NCBI GenBank assembly: GCA_002449695.1
Contig: DJXI01000029.1
Coordinates: 29,521 to 93,520 of the forward strand
DNA from: Verrucomicrobia bacterium UBA7008
GTDB lineage: Bacteria; Verrucomicrobiota; Kiritimatiellia; RFP12; UBA1067
DNA: 64,000 bases
Direction: 5' to 3'
A program made the translations under genes and the position numbers. Of the stretch, positions 9,299-18,407 are shown piece by piece. The notes beneath the pieces were generated by a model that saw only the letters and a list, made by a program, of their open reading frames with translations, was not told where the DNA came from and ran no database searches. Position 1 is the first letter of the stretch, and every line of letters begins with the position of its first letter.

Positions 9299-10884
9299 GA
9301 CTGAGAGTATAACACTTGCGAGGTGGCCGCGTCCAGTATGGAAAACGCCTCGGGGTGGCGGTGGAGCTCCGACACGAACGTCAGACGCGTGTTGAAGCTG
9401 CGCTGGAGATCGGCGAGGATCTGGGCGTCTTCGGTGCGCAGACGCTGCATCACCTGGGGCGCGACGATGATCTTCGGCTCGAACGGCTTCTTGTCGGCCT
9501 CGGCCTTCCGGAGCAGCGTCGTCAGCCGCCGCTGCACCTCGATCGAGATCGCCATCGGCGACTTGACGAGGCCGTGGCCCGCGCAGTACGGGCACTTCGA
9601 GGTGAGGCGCGAGAGGATCGACCGGTCCTGGCGCTGGCGCGACATCTCCAGAAGCCCGAGCTCCGAGATCTGCAGCACGTTCGTGCGCGCCCGGTCGCGC
9701 TTGAGCGCGTTCTTGAGCGCCTTGTAGACCTGCGTCTGGTGCTTGCGCGACTTCATGTCGATGAGGTCGAGGACGACGAGCCCGCCGATGTTCCTGAGCC
9801 GCAGCTGGCGCGCCACCTCCTCGACCGCCTCGAGGTTCACGTCGAGGATCGCCTCCTCCTGCGAGCCCTTGCCCTTGTAGTGGCCCGTGTTGACGTCGAC
9901 CGCGATGAGCGCCTCGGTCTCGTCGATGACAAGGTAGCCGCCCGACTTGAGCGGCACCTGCCGCGCGAACGCCTCGGCGAGCTGGCGGTCGAGCCCGTAG
10001 TGGTCGAAGATGCAGCTGTCGCCGTCGTAGCGGCGGATCTTCGTGCGCGCCCGCCGCGAGATGCGCGCGCACACCTCGCGCATGTCGTTGAACGCCTTCT
10101 CGTCGTCGATGACGATCGCGTCGACGTCCTCCGTCAGCCAGTCGCGCACGACGCGCTCGCACAGGTCCGGCTCCTGGAAGATGCAGCACGGCGTGCGCAG
10201 GCGCTGGATGTTCATCTGCATCTCGTTCCAGACGGAGAGGAGGTTGCGCAGGTCCCGCGCGAACGCGCGCGCCGACGCGCCCGCGCCGACGGTGCGCACG
10301 ACGAGGCCGACGTTGTCCGGCAGCGGCAGCTTGTCGAGGATCTTCTTCAGCCGCTTGCGCTCGTCGGCGTCGCCGATCTTCTTCGAGACGCCGCGGATGC
10401 GCGTGCCCGGCATCATCACGAGGTAGCGCCCGGGGATCGACAGGCTCGCCGTCACGCGCGGCCCCTTCGTCGAGATCGGCCCCTTCGTCACCTGCACGAT
10501 GATCTCCGAGCCGGGCGGGAAGCGCTTGGCGATCTCGGCGTCGGAGAGGCGGTTCGACTTGCGTCCGCCGCCGCCCTTGCCCTTCTTGGGCTCCTCGTCG
10601 TCGTCGTCCAGAAGCGCGTTCTCGTCCACCGTCATGTCCCAGTAGTGCAGGAACGCGTTCTTGCTCAGGCCGATGTCGACGAACGCCGCCTGGAGGTCGT
10701 TCTCGAGGTTCTGGATCCGCCCCTTGAAGACGCTGCCGACCAGGCGCTCGTCCTCCGGGTGCTCCACCATGAATTCCTCGATGCGGCCGTTCTCCATGAC
10801 GGCGACGCGCGTTTCGAGCTTTTCGACGTTGACGATGATCTCGCGCTTCAGTTTCGAGCGCTTCAGCCATCCGAATAGGTTCAT
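9295..10884 (-). CDS. rng: Ribonuclease G/E family endoribonuclease
   Basis: A 529-residue RNase E/G catalytic protein. It has an N-terminal S1 domain (VGSVFKGRIQNLE ... AAFVDIG), the two metal-binding aspartates in IAVDVNTGHYKG and VVLDLIDM, and the zinc-link CPYC. RNase G processes 16S rRNA 5' ends and degrades mRNA. The S1 domain contains a charged insertion rich in Asp, Lys and Gly (about residues 95-112). No long RNase E-type scaffold tail follows, so this is RNase G-like. Its ATG overlaps the rodA stop (ATGA). Linkage of rng to mre/rod genes also occurs in other diderm bacteria. Confidence 0.93.
   Translation of the reverse strand: MNLFGWLKRSKLKREIIVNVEKLETRVAVMENGRIEEFMVEHPEDERLVGSVFKGRIQNLENDLQAAFVDIGLSKNAFLHYWDMTVDENALLDDDDEEPKKGKGGGGRKSNRLSDAEIAKRFPPGSEIIVQVTKGPISTKGPRVTASLSIPGRYLVMMPGTRIRGVSKKIGDADERKRLKKILDKLPLPDNVGLVVRTVGAGASARAFARDLRNLLSVWNEMQMNIQRLRTPCCIFQEPDLCERVVRDWLTEDVDAIVIDDEKAFNDMREVCARISRRARTKIRRYDGDSCIFDHYGLDRQLAEAFARQVPLKSGGYLVIDETEALIAVDVNTGHYKGKGSQEEAILDVNLEAVEEVARQLRLRNIGGLVVLDLIDMKSRKHQTQVYKALKNALKRDRARTNVLQISELGLLEMSRQRQDRSILSRLTSKCPYCAGHGLVKSPMAISIEVQRRLTTLLRKAEADKKPFEPKIIVAPQVMQRLRTEDAQILADLQRSFNTRLTFVSELHRHPEAFSILDAATSQVLYSQS
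9306..9314 (-). promoter_or_regulatory. Candidate internal -10 promoter before lptD
   Basis: The minus strand reads TGTTATACT, ending exactly 7 nt before the lptD ATG and lying within the last codons of rng. The spacing matches the trmH, 37.1-kb GH2 and 59.5-kb promoters. Because it also encodes protein, a chance match is possible. Confidence 0.4.
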
Positions 10885-12047
10885 GTCTGTATCTCCCTGT
10901 GTAGTGATATGCTTTGTGTGAGTCCCAATCCGGCCATCACCGTCAAGAGGAAGGTGCGGCCCGATGAAATGAACGGCAGCGGCAGGCCCGTGATCGGCAC
11001 GAGGCCCACCGACATCGCGATGTTGACGTAGATGTGCGCGAAGACGAGCGTCGAGACGCCCAGCGCGATCAGCCGGCCGCGCCCGTCGGCGGCGACGTAC
11101 GCGATCCACGCGCCCGACAGGCACAGCGCCGCGAAGAGCGACAGCAGCGCGAGCGAGCCGAGGAAGCCCGTCTCCTCGGCGTAGACGCAGAAGATGAAGT
11201 CGTTCATCGACACGGACGGCGGCAGGTACTTGAGGTGGTTCGTCTCGCCCTTGCCGATGCCCTTGCCCGCGAAGCCGCCCGAGCCGATCGAGATCATCGC
11301 CTGGCGCAGCGTGTAGCCCGCGCCCATCGGGTCCGACTCCGGGAAGAGGAACGTCTTGACGCGCTTGAGCTGGTGCTCGCGCAGAGGGACGTACCGGATG
11401 ATCGCGGCGCGCCGCGCGGGGTCGACGCCCGGCTTCTCCGCCTCGTGGACGGCGCCGAGGAGCGCCGCGCCGCCGATCGCGCCGACGGCCAGCAGGACCG
11501 CCAGCCCCCTGCGCCAGACGTTGGCGGCGATCAGCATCACGAGCGCGGCCGGCGCGAGCGTGAGCGTCGTGCCGAGGTCGGGCTCGGCCAGGATGAGCAC
11601 GGAGGGAATCCCCACGAGGAGCGCGGCGACGACGAAGCCGGTGAAGCCCTCGCGCCGCCGGAAGAGCGGCTCGGCCGAGCCGAACACCTCCGCGAAGAAC
11701 GCGATGACGCAGAGCTTCGAGATCTCGCTCGGCTGGAAGAACCACAGCCACCGCCGGCCGCCGTAGATTTCGCTGCCGACGACGAGCACGAGCACGAGGA
11801 GCACGAGCGCGGCGACGTAGGCCGGCGGCGCGACGAGCGTCAGGTACTTGCGGTAGTCGGTGAAGGCGATGAGGAAGTAGAGCGCGAGCCCCAGCGCGGC
11901 CGTGCGCAGGTTCGCCGCCCACATCGCGTGGAACGCCGCGCCCTCGCGCGCCGAGCCCGCCGACCAGATGGCGACGGTGCCGATCGCGATGAGCGCGAGC
12001 ATGGCGGCGAACTGCACCCAGTTGAAGAGCAGGAGCCTACGAAGCAT
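10881..12047 (-). CDS. rodA: Rod-shape peptidoglycan polymerase RodA
   Basis: A 388-residue SEDS-family protein with about ten membrane helices. Conserved blocks include RRWLWFFQPSEISKL, ILAEPDLGTTL, the catalytic-loop region and GLVPITGLPLPFISSG near the C-terminus. RodA polymerises lipid II into glycan strands and works with PBP2 in the elongasome. The ATG lies inside the end of mrdA (an 11-nt overlap), which ties its synthesis to its partner. Its stop overlaps the rng start (ATGA). Assignment is secure from motifs and gene order. Confidence 0.95.
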   Translation of the reverse strand: MLRRLLLFNWVQFAAMLALIAIGTVAIWSAGSAREGAAFHAMWAANLRTAALGLALYFLIAFTDYRKYLTLVAPPAYVAALVLLVLVLVVGSEIYGGRRWLWFFQPSEISKLCVIAFFAEVFGSAEPLFRRREGFTGFVVAALLVGIPSVLILAEPDLGTTLTLAPAALVMLIAANVWRRGLAVLLAVGAIGGAALLGAVHEAEKPGVDPARRAAIIRYVPLREHQLKRVKTFLFPESDPMGAGYTLRQAMISIGSGGFAGKGIGKGETNHLKYLPPSVSMNDFIFCVYAEETGFLGSLALLSLFAALCLSGAWIAYVAADGRGRLIALGVSTLVFAHIYVNIAMSVGLVPITGLPLPFISSGRTFLLTVMAGLGLTQSISLHREIQT

Positions 12048-13878
12048 CGCGCGCCTCCTCCCGCGGATTGAAGACCGCCTTCAGGATTGCACCGACCTTC
12101 GGCGCGGCGGTGCCGCCGCCCGACTCGCCGTTCTCGATCACCAGCGCCACCGCGACCTCGGCCGCGCGCGCCTCGGCGCGCGAGGTGGCGTCGCCCTTCG
12201 CGTAGGCGATGAACCACGTGTTCTTGCGCCGCCGCTCCCGCGCGCCGACCTCGGCCGTGCCCGTCTTGCCGAGCACGTACGCGCAGACGCCCTCCGCGCC
12301 GCGCCGCCCCGTGCCCGACCGGCCGACGACCAGGCGCAGGCCCTCGCGCACGGCGGCGAGATCCGCCGCGGCGAACGGCAGCGGCCGCGCCGGCGGACCG
12401 CGGTCCGCCTTCAGGTGCGGCGTGACGAGCGCGCCCGTGCCGAGCGCAGCCGCGACGCGCGCCATCTGCAGGGGCGTGACGAGCAGCATGCCCTGCCCGA
12501 TCGCCATCTGCGCGACGTCGCCCGGATACCATTTCTCGCGGTACGTCTCCATCTTCCACGTCGCGTCCGGCACCACGCCCGCGTAGTCCACCGGGAAGTC
12601 GATCCCCGTCTTCGCGCCGAGCCCGAACGCGTGCGCCGCCGACACGAGCGCGTTGGTGCCGATCTCGACGCCGAGGCTGCAGAAATAGGGGTTGCAGCTG
12701 TCGCGCAGCGCCTCGCGCAGATCGAGCGGGCCGTGGCCCCACGTGCGCGAGCAGCGGATCGTCAGCCCCCCCCAGACGTACGCGCCGATGCAGTCGTGGC
12801 GTTCGCCGGCCGCGTGGCCCGCCGTCAGCCCCGCGAGCGCGGTGATCGGCTTGAAGGTGGAGCCGGGCGCGTAGGAGCCGCCGACGGCGCGGTTCAGGAG
12901 CGGCTTGTCGGGATCCTTCGCCGCCGCCTCGTAGCGCGCGCGGCGGAGGACCGGCACGAAGAGATCGGGATTGAACGACGGCGCGCTCGCCATCGCCAGC
13001 ACCGCGCCGTCGCGCGGATCGAGCACCACGCACGCGCCCTTCGCGCCCGCGAGCTGCGCCTCGCAGACCGTCTGGAGGTCGGCGTCGATCGTCAGCGCCA
13101 GGTCGGGGCCCTGCTGGGCGGGCACCACCACCTCGGGCACGGCGCCCGCGAAGCCGCGCGCGTCGACGGTCAGGCGGCTCTCGCCCGCGCCGCCGCGCAG
13201 GAAGCCGTCGTAGTAGAACTCGAGCCCGCTGCGGCCGCGCATCTCCAGCTCGCGGAAGTTGAAGCCCTCGTCGCCCGCGGGCGATTCCGCGCGGTCGCGC
13301 CCGACGTAGCCGAGGAGGTGCCCCGCGAGCGGCCCGTTCGGATAGGTGCGCTCCAGCGTCTCCTCGACCGCGAAGCCCGGCAGCTGCGCACCGTCCGCGG
13401 CGGCGCCGGGCAGGCGGAAGGACTGCTCCTCGAAGCGCGCGAGCGCATCCGCGTCGATGTCGCGCCAGACCGTGAGCGGCCGCGCGAGGCTCTGGTGCAG
13501 ATGGCGGCGGATGTCGCGTTCGGTGAGCGGCGACGGGCGGCCCACCACCGCCGCGACGGCGGCGATGGCGTTGGAGATCGCCTCGGCCGTCTCGTCCCAG
13601 CCCTTCCGCTTGAAGACGCCCGCGTTCAGCACGATCGACACCGACGGGCGGTTGTCGGCGAGCACCCGGCCGCGCCGGTCGAGGATGCGGCCGCGCACGC
13701 CCGCGGTCTGGACGCGGCGCACGGACTGGCGGCGCAGACCGTCGGTCGCGTCGGCCGCGCGGTCGACCTGCACGGTCTTGAGGCGGGCGGCCAGCGTCAG
13801 GAGGCCGGCGATGAAGATCGCCGCCGCGAACCAGCAGGTGCGCGCGCCCACGGGCAGGATCTCGGCCTTAAGCTTCAT
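12037..13878 (-). CDS. mrdA: Penicillin-binding protein 2 (elongation transpeptidase)
   Basis: A 613-residue class B PBP. It has an N-terminal membrane anchor (about residues 12-32), a dimerisation domain starting RGRILDRRGRVLADN, and a transpeptidase domain with the active-site SxxK in GSTFKP (Ser340), the SxN motif in DSCNPY and KTGTAE. It cross-links peptidoglycan together with RodA on the periplasmic face. It is the target class for mecillinam-type beta-lactams. It overlaps mreD upstream and rodA downstream by 11 nt each. Confidence 0.95.
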   Translation of the reverse strand: MKLKAEILPVGARTCWFAAAIFIAGLLTLAARLKTVQVDRAADATDGLRRQSVRRVQTAGVRGRILDRRGRVLADNRPSVSIVLNAGVFKRKGWDETAEAISNAIAAVAAVVGRPSPLTERDIRRHLHQSLARPLTVWRDIDADALARFEEQSFRLPGAAADGAQLPGFAVEETLERTYPNGPLAGHLLGYVGRDRAESPAGDEGFNFRELEMRGRSGLEFYYDGFLRGGAGESRLTVDARGFAGAVPEVVVPAQQGPDLALTIDADLQTVCEAQLAGAKGACVVLDPRDGAVLAMASAPSFNPDLFVPVLRRARYEAAAKDPDKPLLNRAVGGSYAPGSTFKPITALAGLTAGHAAGERHDCIGAYVWGGLTIRCSRTWGHGPLDLREALRDSCNPYFCSLGVEIGTNALVSAAHAFGLGAKTGIDFPVDYAGVVPDATWKMETYREKWYPGDVAQMAIGQGMLLVTPLQMARVAAALGTGALVTPHLKADRGPPARPLPFAAADLAAVREGLRLVVGRSGTGRRGAEGVCAYVLGKTGTAEVGARERRRKNTWFIAYAKGDATSRAEARAAEVAVALVIENGESGGGTAAPKVGAILKAVFNPREEARDAS

Positions 13879-14338
13879 CGAGCGCCGCCCTCCTTTCCAG
13901 CGCGAGGAGCGCCCCCCAGGTCGCCGCCGCCGTCGCCGCGCCGACGGGAATCGCCGCGAGAAACCGCAGGCACACCTCGCCGGCGCGTCCGTCGAAGAAG
14001 CGGTCGGCGAAGAAGAGAAGCTGGCAGCACGGATCGAGCGTCAGGGCGAGCCAGACGGGTCGCGCGCGCGCCTTTCCGACGGCCGCCGCCAGCGCGAGGA
14101 AGAGCGCGAGGTGGCCGCCGAGACCGGGCGAGCGCGAACAAAGCGCGTCCTCCATCGCGCCGGCCGCCACGGCGAAAAGGAGCGCGACGGCGAGCGGGCG
14201 GCGCGAGGCGATGAACACCGTCGCCATCATCAGCACGGGCGCGCCGACGCCGCAGACTTTCGGCAGCAGCTCTTCGAGCGCCCCGCCGACGACGAGCACG
14301 AGAAACGCGAACACGAGATGGACGAAATCACTTTTCAC
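13868..14338 (-). CDS. mreD: MreD-like rod-shape membrane protein
   Basis: A 156-residue polytopic protein with about five hydrophobic segments, placed between mreC and mrdA where mreD is expected. Sequence conservation in MreD is low, so position carries much of the weight. The start is a GTG at 14336-14338, inside the end of mreC; the shared 11 nt place the mreC TGA within mreD's first codons. MreD is an inner-membrane partner of MreC in the elongasome. A Cys pair and an FFADRFFDG loop near residue 110 are visible but have no known meaning. Confidence 0.85.
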   Translation of the reverse strand: MKSDFVHLVFAFLVLVVGGALEELLPKVCGVGAPVLMMATVFIASRRPLAVALLFAVAAGAMEDALCSRSPGLGGHLALFLALAAAVGKARARPVWLALTLDPCCQLLFFADRFFDGRAGEVCLRFLAAIPVGAATAAATWGALLALERRAALDEA

Positions 14339-15116
14339 AGCGGATGAAGACGTCCTCTAGCGTCGAAAAATCGACCGCCGGCACCGCTTCACCCACCGGG
14401 GAGGGCCGCCCCTCCGCCGCGTTGTGGATAGTCAGCAAAGTGCCGATGGCGAGGCCGCGCGGGAAAAGCCCGCCGCGTCCCGATGTCAAAACCCGTGCCC
14501 GCGGCGGCACCTCCGCCGCAGACGTCAAATGCTTCAGAAAGATCCGCTCGCCGCTGCCGCCCGCGCTGATGCCGCGCACGCCCCCGCTCCCTTCGATCTC
14601 GCAGGCGACCTTGAACGCGGGATCGGTGACGAGCAGCACCTCGGCCGTCTTGAGCGAGACGGACGTGACGCGGCCGACGAGCCCGTCGGGCACCGCGACC
14701 ATCGCCCCCTCCTTCACGCCCGCGAGCGAGCCCTTGCCGACGCGGCAGATCTGCCGCGCGCCCGACGCGCCGCCGCCGAAGGACAGCACCTCGGCGGGCA
14801 GCCAGCGCTCGGCGGGGAACGCGTCGTAGCCCAGAAGCCGCCGCAGGCGCACGTTCTCCTGGAAGAGCCGCCCGTTGTCGGCCTCGACCATCGCGAGCGT
14901 CGCCGCCTCGCGCCGCAGCCGGACGTTCTCCGCGCCCGCCGCCGCGCCGCGCAGCAGACCCTTCAGCCGCGAACCGATCTGGCGCGCGAACGTCACCTTC
15001 GCCTTCTCGACCGGATAGACCGCGTCCGCCGCCGTCCCGCGCCCGAAAACGAGCGCGAGCGCGACCGCCGCCGCGAGCGCGACGGAGACGACTGTTCCGG
15101 TTGTGGCTTTTTTCAC
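14328..15116 (-). CDS. mreC: Rod-shape-determining protein MreC
   Basis: A 262-residue protein with one N-terminal membrane helix (about residues 8-25), a coiled coil (about 55-92, LRREAATLAMVEADNGRLFQ) and a C-terminal beta-barrel pair containing VPDGLVGRV and SGRGGLFPRGLAIG, which are typical of MreC. It bridges cytoplasmic MreB to periplasmic PBP2. The start is a GTG (15114-15116) preceded by an AGGAA sequence. It lies 39 nt after mreB and overlaps mreD by 11 nt. Confidence 0.92.
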   Translation of the reverse strand: MKKATTGTVVSVALAAAVALALVFGRGTAADAVYPVEKAKVTFARQIGSRLKGLLRGAAAGAENVRLRREAATLAMVEADNGRLFQENVRLRRLLGYDAFPAERWLPAEVLSFGGGASGARQICRVGKGSLAGVKEGAMVAVPDGLVGRVTSVSLKTAEVLLVTDPAFKVACEIEGSGGVRGISAGGSGERIFLKHLTSAAEVPPRARVLTSGRGGLFPRGLAIGTLLTIHNAAEGRPSPVGEAVPAVDFSTLEDVFIRCEK

Positions 15117-15155
15117 GTCAGCAAGTTCCTGGTTGACGGGAACCTGCCGAAGACG

Positions 15156-16202
<1,047 letters not shown>

Positions 16203-16260
16203 GTCTTTTCGCTTCCGTTTTTACAATGATGGGATATTTTATGGTTTTTCGGGCGAAAAG
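16203..16260 (-). promoter_or_regulatory. AT-rich mreB upstream gap, likely promoter
   Basis: This 58-nt gap between glgB and mreB is far more AT-rich than its surroundings. On the minus strand it holds CATAAAAT and TTGTAAAAA stretches that could be -10 elements, then GGAAG just before the mreB ATG. I cannot decide which box is used. Confidence 0.35.
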
Positions 16261-18297
16261 TCAACTGCGATTTGCAATTTTCAGCACAAGGGCCGTGCGG
16301 GCGGGCAGGTAGAGGCGGATCTGCTGCACGAGCTCGCCCCGGTCGGGGACGAGCGTCGGCGTGAAGGGCTGCCCCGCCGCCACGCGCCCCTGGCCGCCGA
16401 AGCGCACCTCGTCCGAATCGAAGAGGTGGCGCCACGCCGTCGCCGGCGGCACCAGGACGCCGTAGTCCGTGTACGACTGCGACGGGTGGAAGTTGAAGAC
16501 GAAGAGCAGGTCCCCGCGCACGAACGCGAGCACCTTGTCCGGCTCGTTGGCGACGAGCTGCAGCGGCCGGCTCCCGGCCACGCGCCGCGACGCGCCGACC
16601 GTGTTCATCATCGTCTCGTCGAAGTCGCCGAGCGCCTTGAAGCGCAGGTTCGGGTCGTCGCGGAGCGACCACTGCCGCCGCGCGTGCGCATAGCTCCAGC
16701 CGTTGTCCTGCCGCGGGAAGTCGATCCACTCGGGGTGGCCGAACTCGTTGCCCATGAAGTTCAGGTACGCGCCGCCGTTGAGCGCGAGCGTCGCCAGGCG
16801 CGCCATCTTGTGGAGCGCCACGGCGCGGTCGACCTCCAGCCCGTGCTGGTCCTTGCCCATGCCGAAGTAGATCGCCGCGTCCGCGAGCTGGAAGAAGAAC
16901 GTCTTGCCGCCGACGAGCGCCTGGTCGTGGCTCTCGACGTAGCTGACGACCTTCTCCTCCGCGCGCTTGTTCGTCAGCTCGTGGAAGAGGCCGCCCATCG
17001 ACCAGTCGTCGTCGCGCACCTTTTCCGCGAGCCGGAACCAGTAGTCGGGCTCGCCCATCGCCATGCGGTAGTCGAAGCCGATGCCGCAGTCCTCCGCCGG
17101 CGCCGCGCAGCCCGGCATGCCGCTGACGTCCTCGGCGATCGTGATCGCGCCGGGATTGACGGCGTGGATGACGCGGTTGGCGAGGTTGAGGTACGCCCAC
17201 GCGTCGTCGTCCATCGAGCCGTTGAAGTACATCGCGTAGTCGGTGAAGGCGTCGCCGAGGCCGTGGTTCCAGAAGAGCATGGACGTCACGCCGTCGAAGC
17301 GGTAGCCGTCGAAGCGGTACTCGTCGAGCCAGAAGCGGCAGTTCGACAGCAGGAAGTGCAGCACCTTGTGCTTGCCGTAGTCGAAGCAGCGGCTGTCCCA
17401 CGCCGAATGCCAGCCCTTCGGGCCCGAATGGAAATACTGGTAGTCGGTGCCGTCGAAGAGCGACAGTCCGTCGCGCTCGTTCTTGACGGCGTGCGAATGG
17501 ACGAGGTCCATGATGACCCGCAGGCCCATCCCGTGCGCCGTGTCGATGAGCGACTTGAGCTCGTCGGGCGTGCCGAAGCGCGAGGACGCGGCGAAGAAGC
17601 TGGAGACGTGGTAGCCGAAGCTGCCGTAGTACGGATGCTCCATGATCGCCATCAGCTGCACCGTGTTGTAGCCCGCCTTCTTGATGCGCGGCAGGATGTT
17701 GTCGCGGAATTCGGCGTAGCTCGCGACCTTCTCCTCCTCCGAGCACATGCCGACGTGCGCCTCGTAGATGAGCGGCGTGAACGCGCCCTTCTTCGCCGCC
17801 GACGCCGGCGACGCGTGCTGCCAGACGTACGGCTGCGGCGGATCGTAGACCTGCGCGCAGAAGAGCTTCGATTCCTCGTCCTGGCGCACGTAGCGCGCGT
17901 AGGCGGGGATGCGCTCGCCGTGGCCGCCCTCCCAGCGCATCTCCAGGCGGAAGTTGTCGCCGTGGCGGATCAGCTCGACGGGGATTTCGCGCTCCCAGTC
18001 GTCCGTGCCGGGGATGCGGAAGATCTCGAAGCGCGGATCGATCTTCCACTGCGAGAAGTCGCCGACGAGCCACATGCTCGTCGCGTTCGGCGCCCATTCG
18101 CGGAAGACCCAGTGCGCCTTCTTCCGCCCGCGCCCCTTCACCTTGTGCAGACCGTAGTACTCGTGCGCGCTCGCCCAGTCGGCGAGCGACATCTTCCCGC
18201 CCGTCAGCTGCCCGGCGAGCGACAGCGCATGTTCGGCGCGACCGCGGATCGCGCCCTCGAACGGTTTCAGGTAGGCATCATCCAAGAGCTTGGCCAT
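16261..18297 (-). CDS. glgB: 1,4-alpha-glucan branching enzyme, eukaryote-type
   Basis: A 678-residue GH13 branching enzyme with an N-terminal CBM48-like domain, a TIM barrel and a C-terminal beta domain. Catalytic blocks read YRFDGVTSM (nucleophile Asp), IAEDVSGMPG (acid/base Glu) and ESHDQALVGGK (transition-state Asp). The spacing and these exact blocks resemble the eukaryotic GBE1 group more than E. coli GlgB. It makes alpha-1,6 branches in glycogen. A strong GGAGGAAGAG sequence precedes the ATG, and an extended -10 lies at 18344-18352. No other glycogen gene is adjacent, and the gene is probably monocistronic. Confidence 0.93.
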   Translation of the reverse strand: MAKLLDDAYLKPFEGAIRGRAEHALSLAGQLTGGKMSLADWASAHEYYGLHKVKGRGRKKAHWVFREWAPNATSMWLVGDFSQWKIDPRFEIFRIPGTDDWEREIPVELIRHGDNFRLEMRWEGGHGERIPAYARYVRQDEESKLFCAQVYDPPQPYVWQHASPASAAKKGAFTPLIYEAHVGMCSEEEKVASYAEFRDNILPRIKKAGYNTVQLMAIMEHPYYGSFGYHVSSFFAASSRFGTPDELKSLIDTAHGMGLRVIMDLVHSHAVKNERDGLSLFDGTDYQYFHSGPKGWHSAWDSRCFDYGKHKVLHFLLSNCRFWLDEYRFDGYRFDGVTSMLFWNHGLGDAFTDYAMYFNGSMDDDAWAYLNLANRVIHAVNPGAITIAEDVSGMPGCAAPAEDCGIGFDYRMAMGEPDYWFRLAEKVRDDDWSMGGLFHELTNKRAEEKVVSYVESHDQALVGGKTFFFQLADAAIYFGMGKDQHGLEVDRAVALHKMARLATLALNGGAYLNFMGNEFGHPEWIDFPRQDNGWSYAHARRQWSLRDDPNLRFKALGDFDETMMNTVGASRRVAGSRPLQLVANEPDKVLAFVRGDLLFVFNFHPSQSYTDYGVLVPPATAWRHLFDSDEVRFGGQGRVAAGQPFTPTLVPDRGELVQQIRLYLPARTALVLKIANRS

Positions 18298-18343
18298 TCT
18301 CTTCCTCCTTGCGGCGGCGCCGCAGCGTTTTCATCTGTCCCAA

Positions 18344-18352
18344 ATTCTACCA
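18344..18352 (-). promoter_or_regulatory. Extended -10 promoter of glgB
   Basis: The minus strand reads TGGTAGAAT, about 46 nt before the glgB ATG. Unlike several other promoters here, it leaves room for a leader that contains a clear Shine-Dalgarno sequence. Confidence 0.45.
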
Positions 18353-18407
18353 TTAATCCCGCCCGCGGTCAAGCGGCGCGACGGCGGGAATCAACACGGC
18401 TGACCCT

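Noticed and set aside
7091-9304. Plus-strand frame of about 740 codons opposite lptD
   Set aside because: Low-complexity Val/Arg/Ala sequence, no signal peptide or motif; the antisense lptD gene is well supported.
18298-18407. Rho-independent terminator after GH94
   Set aside because: I see no stable hairpin followed by a T-tract; the gap contains only the glgB promoter and leader.
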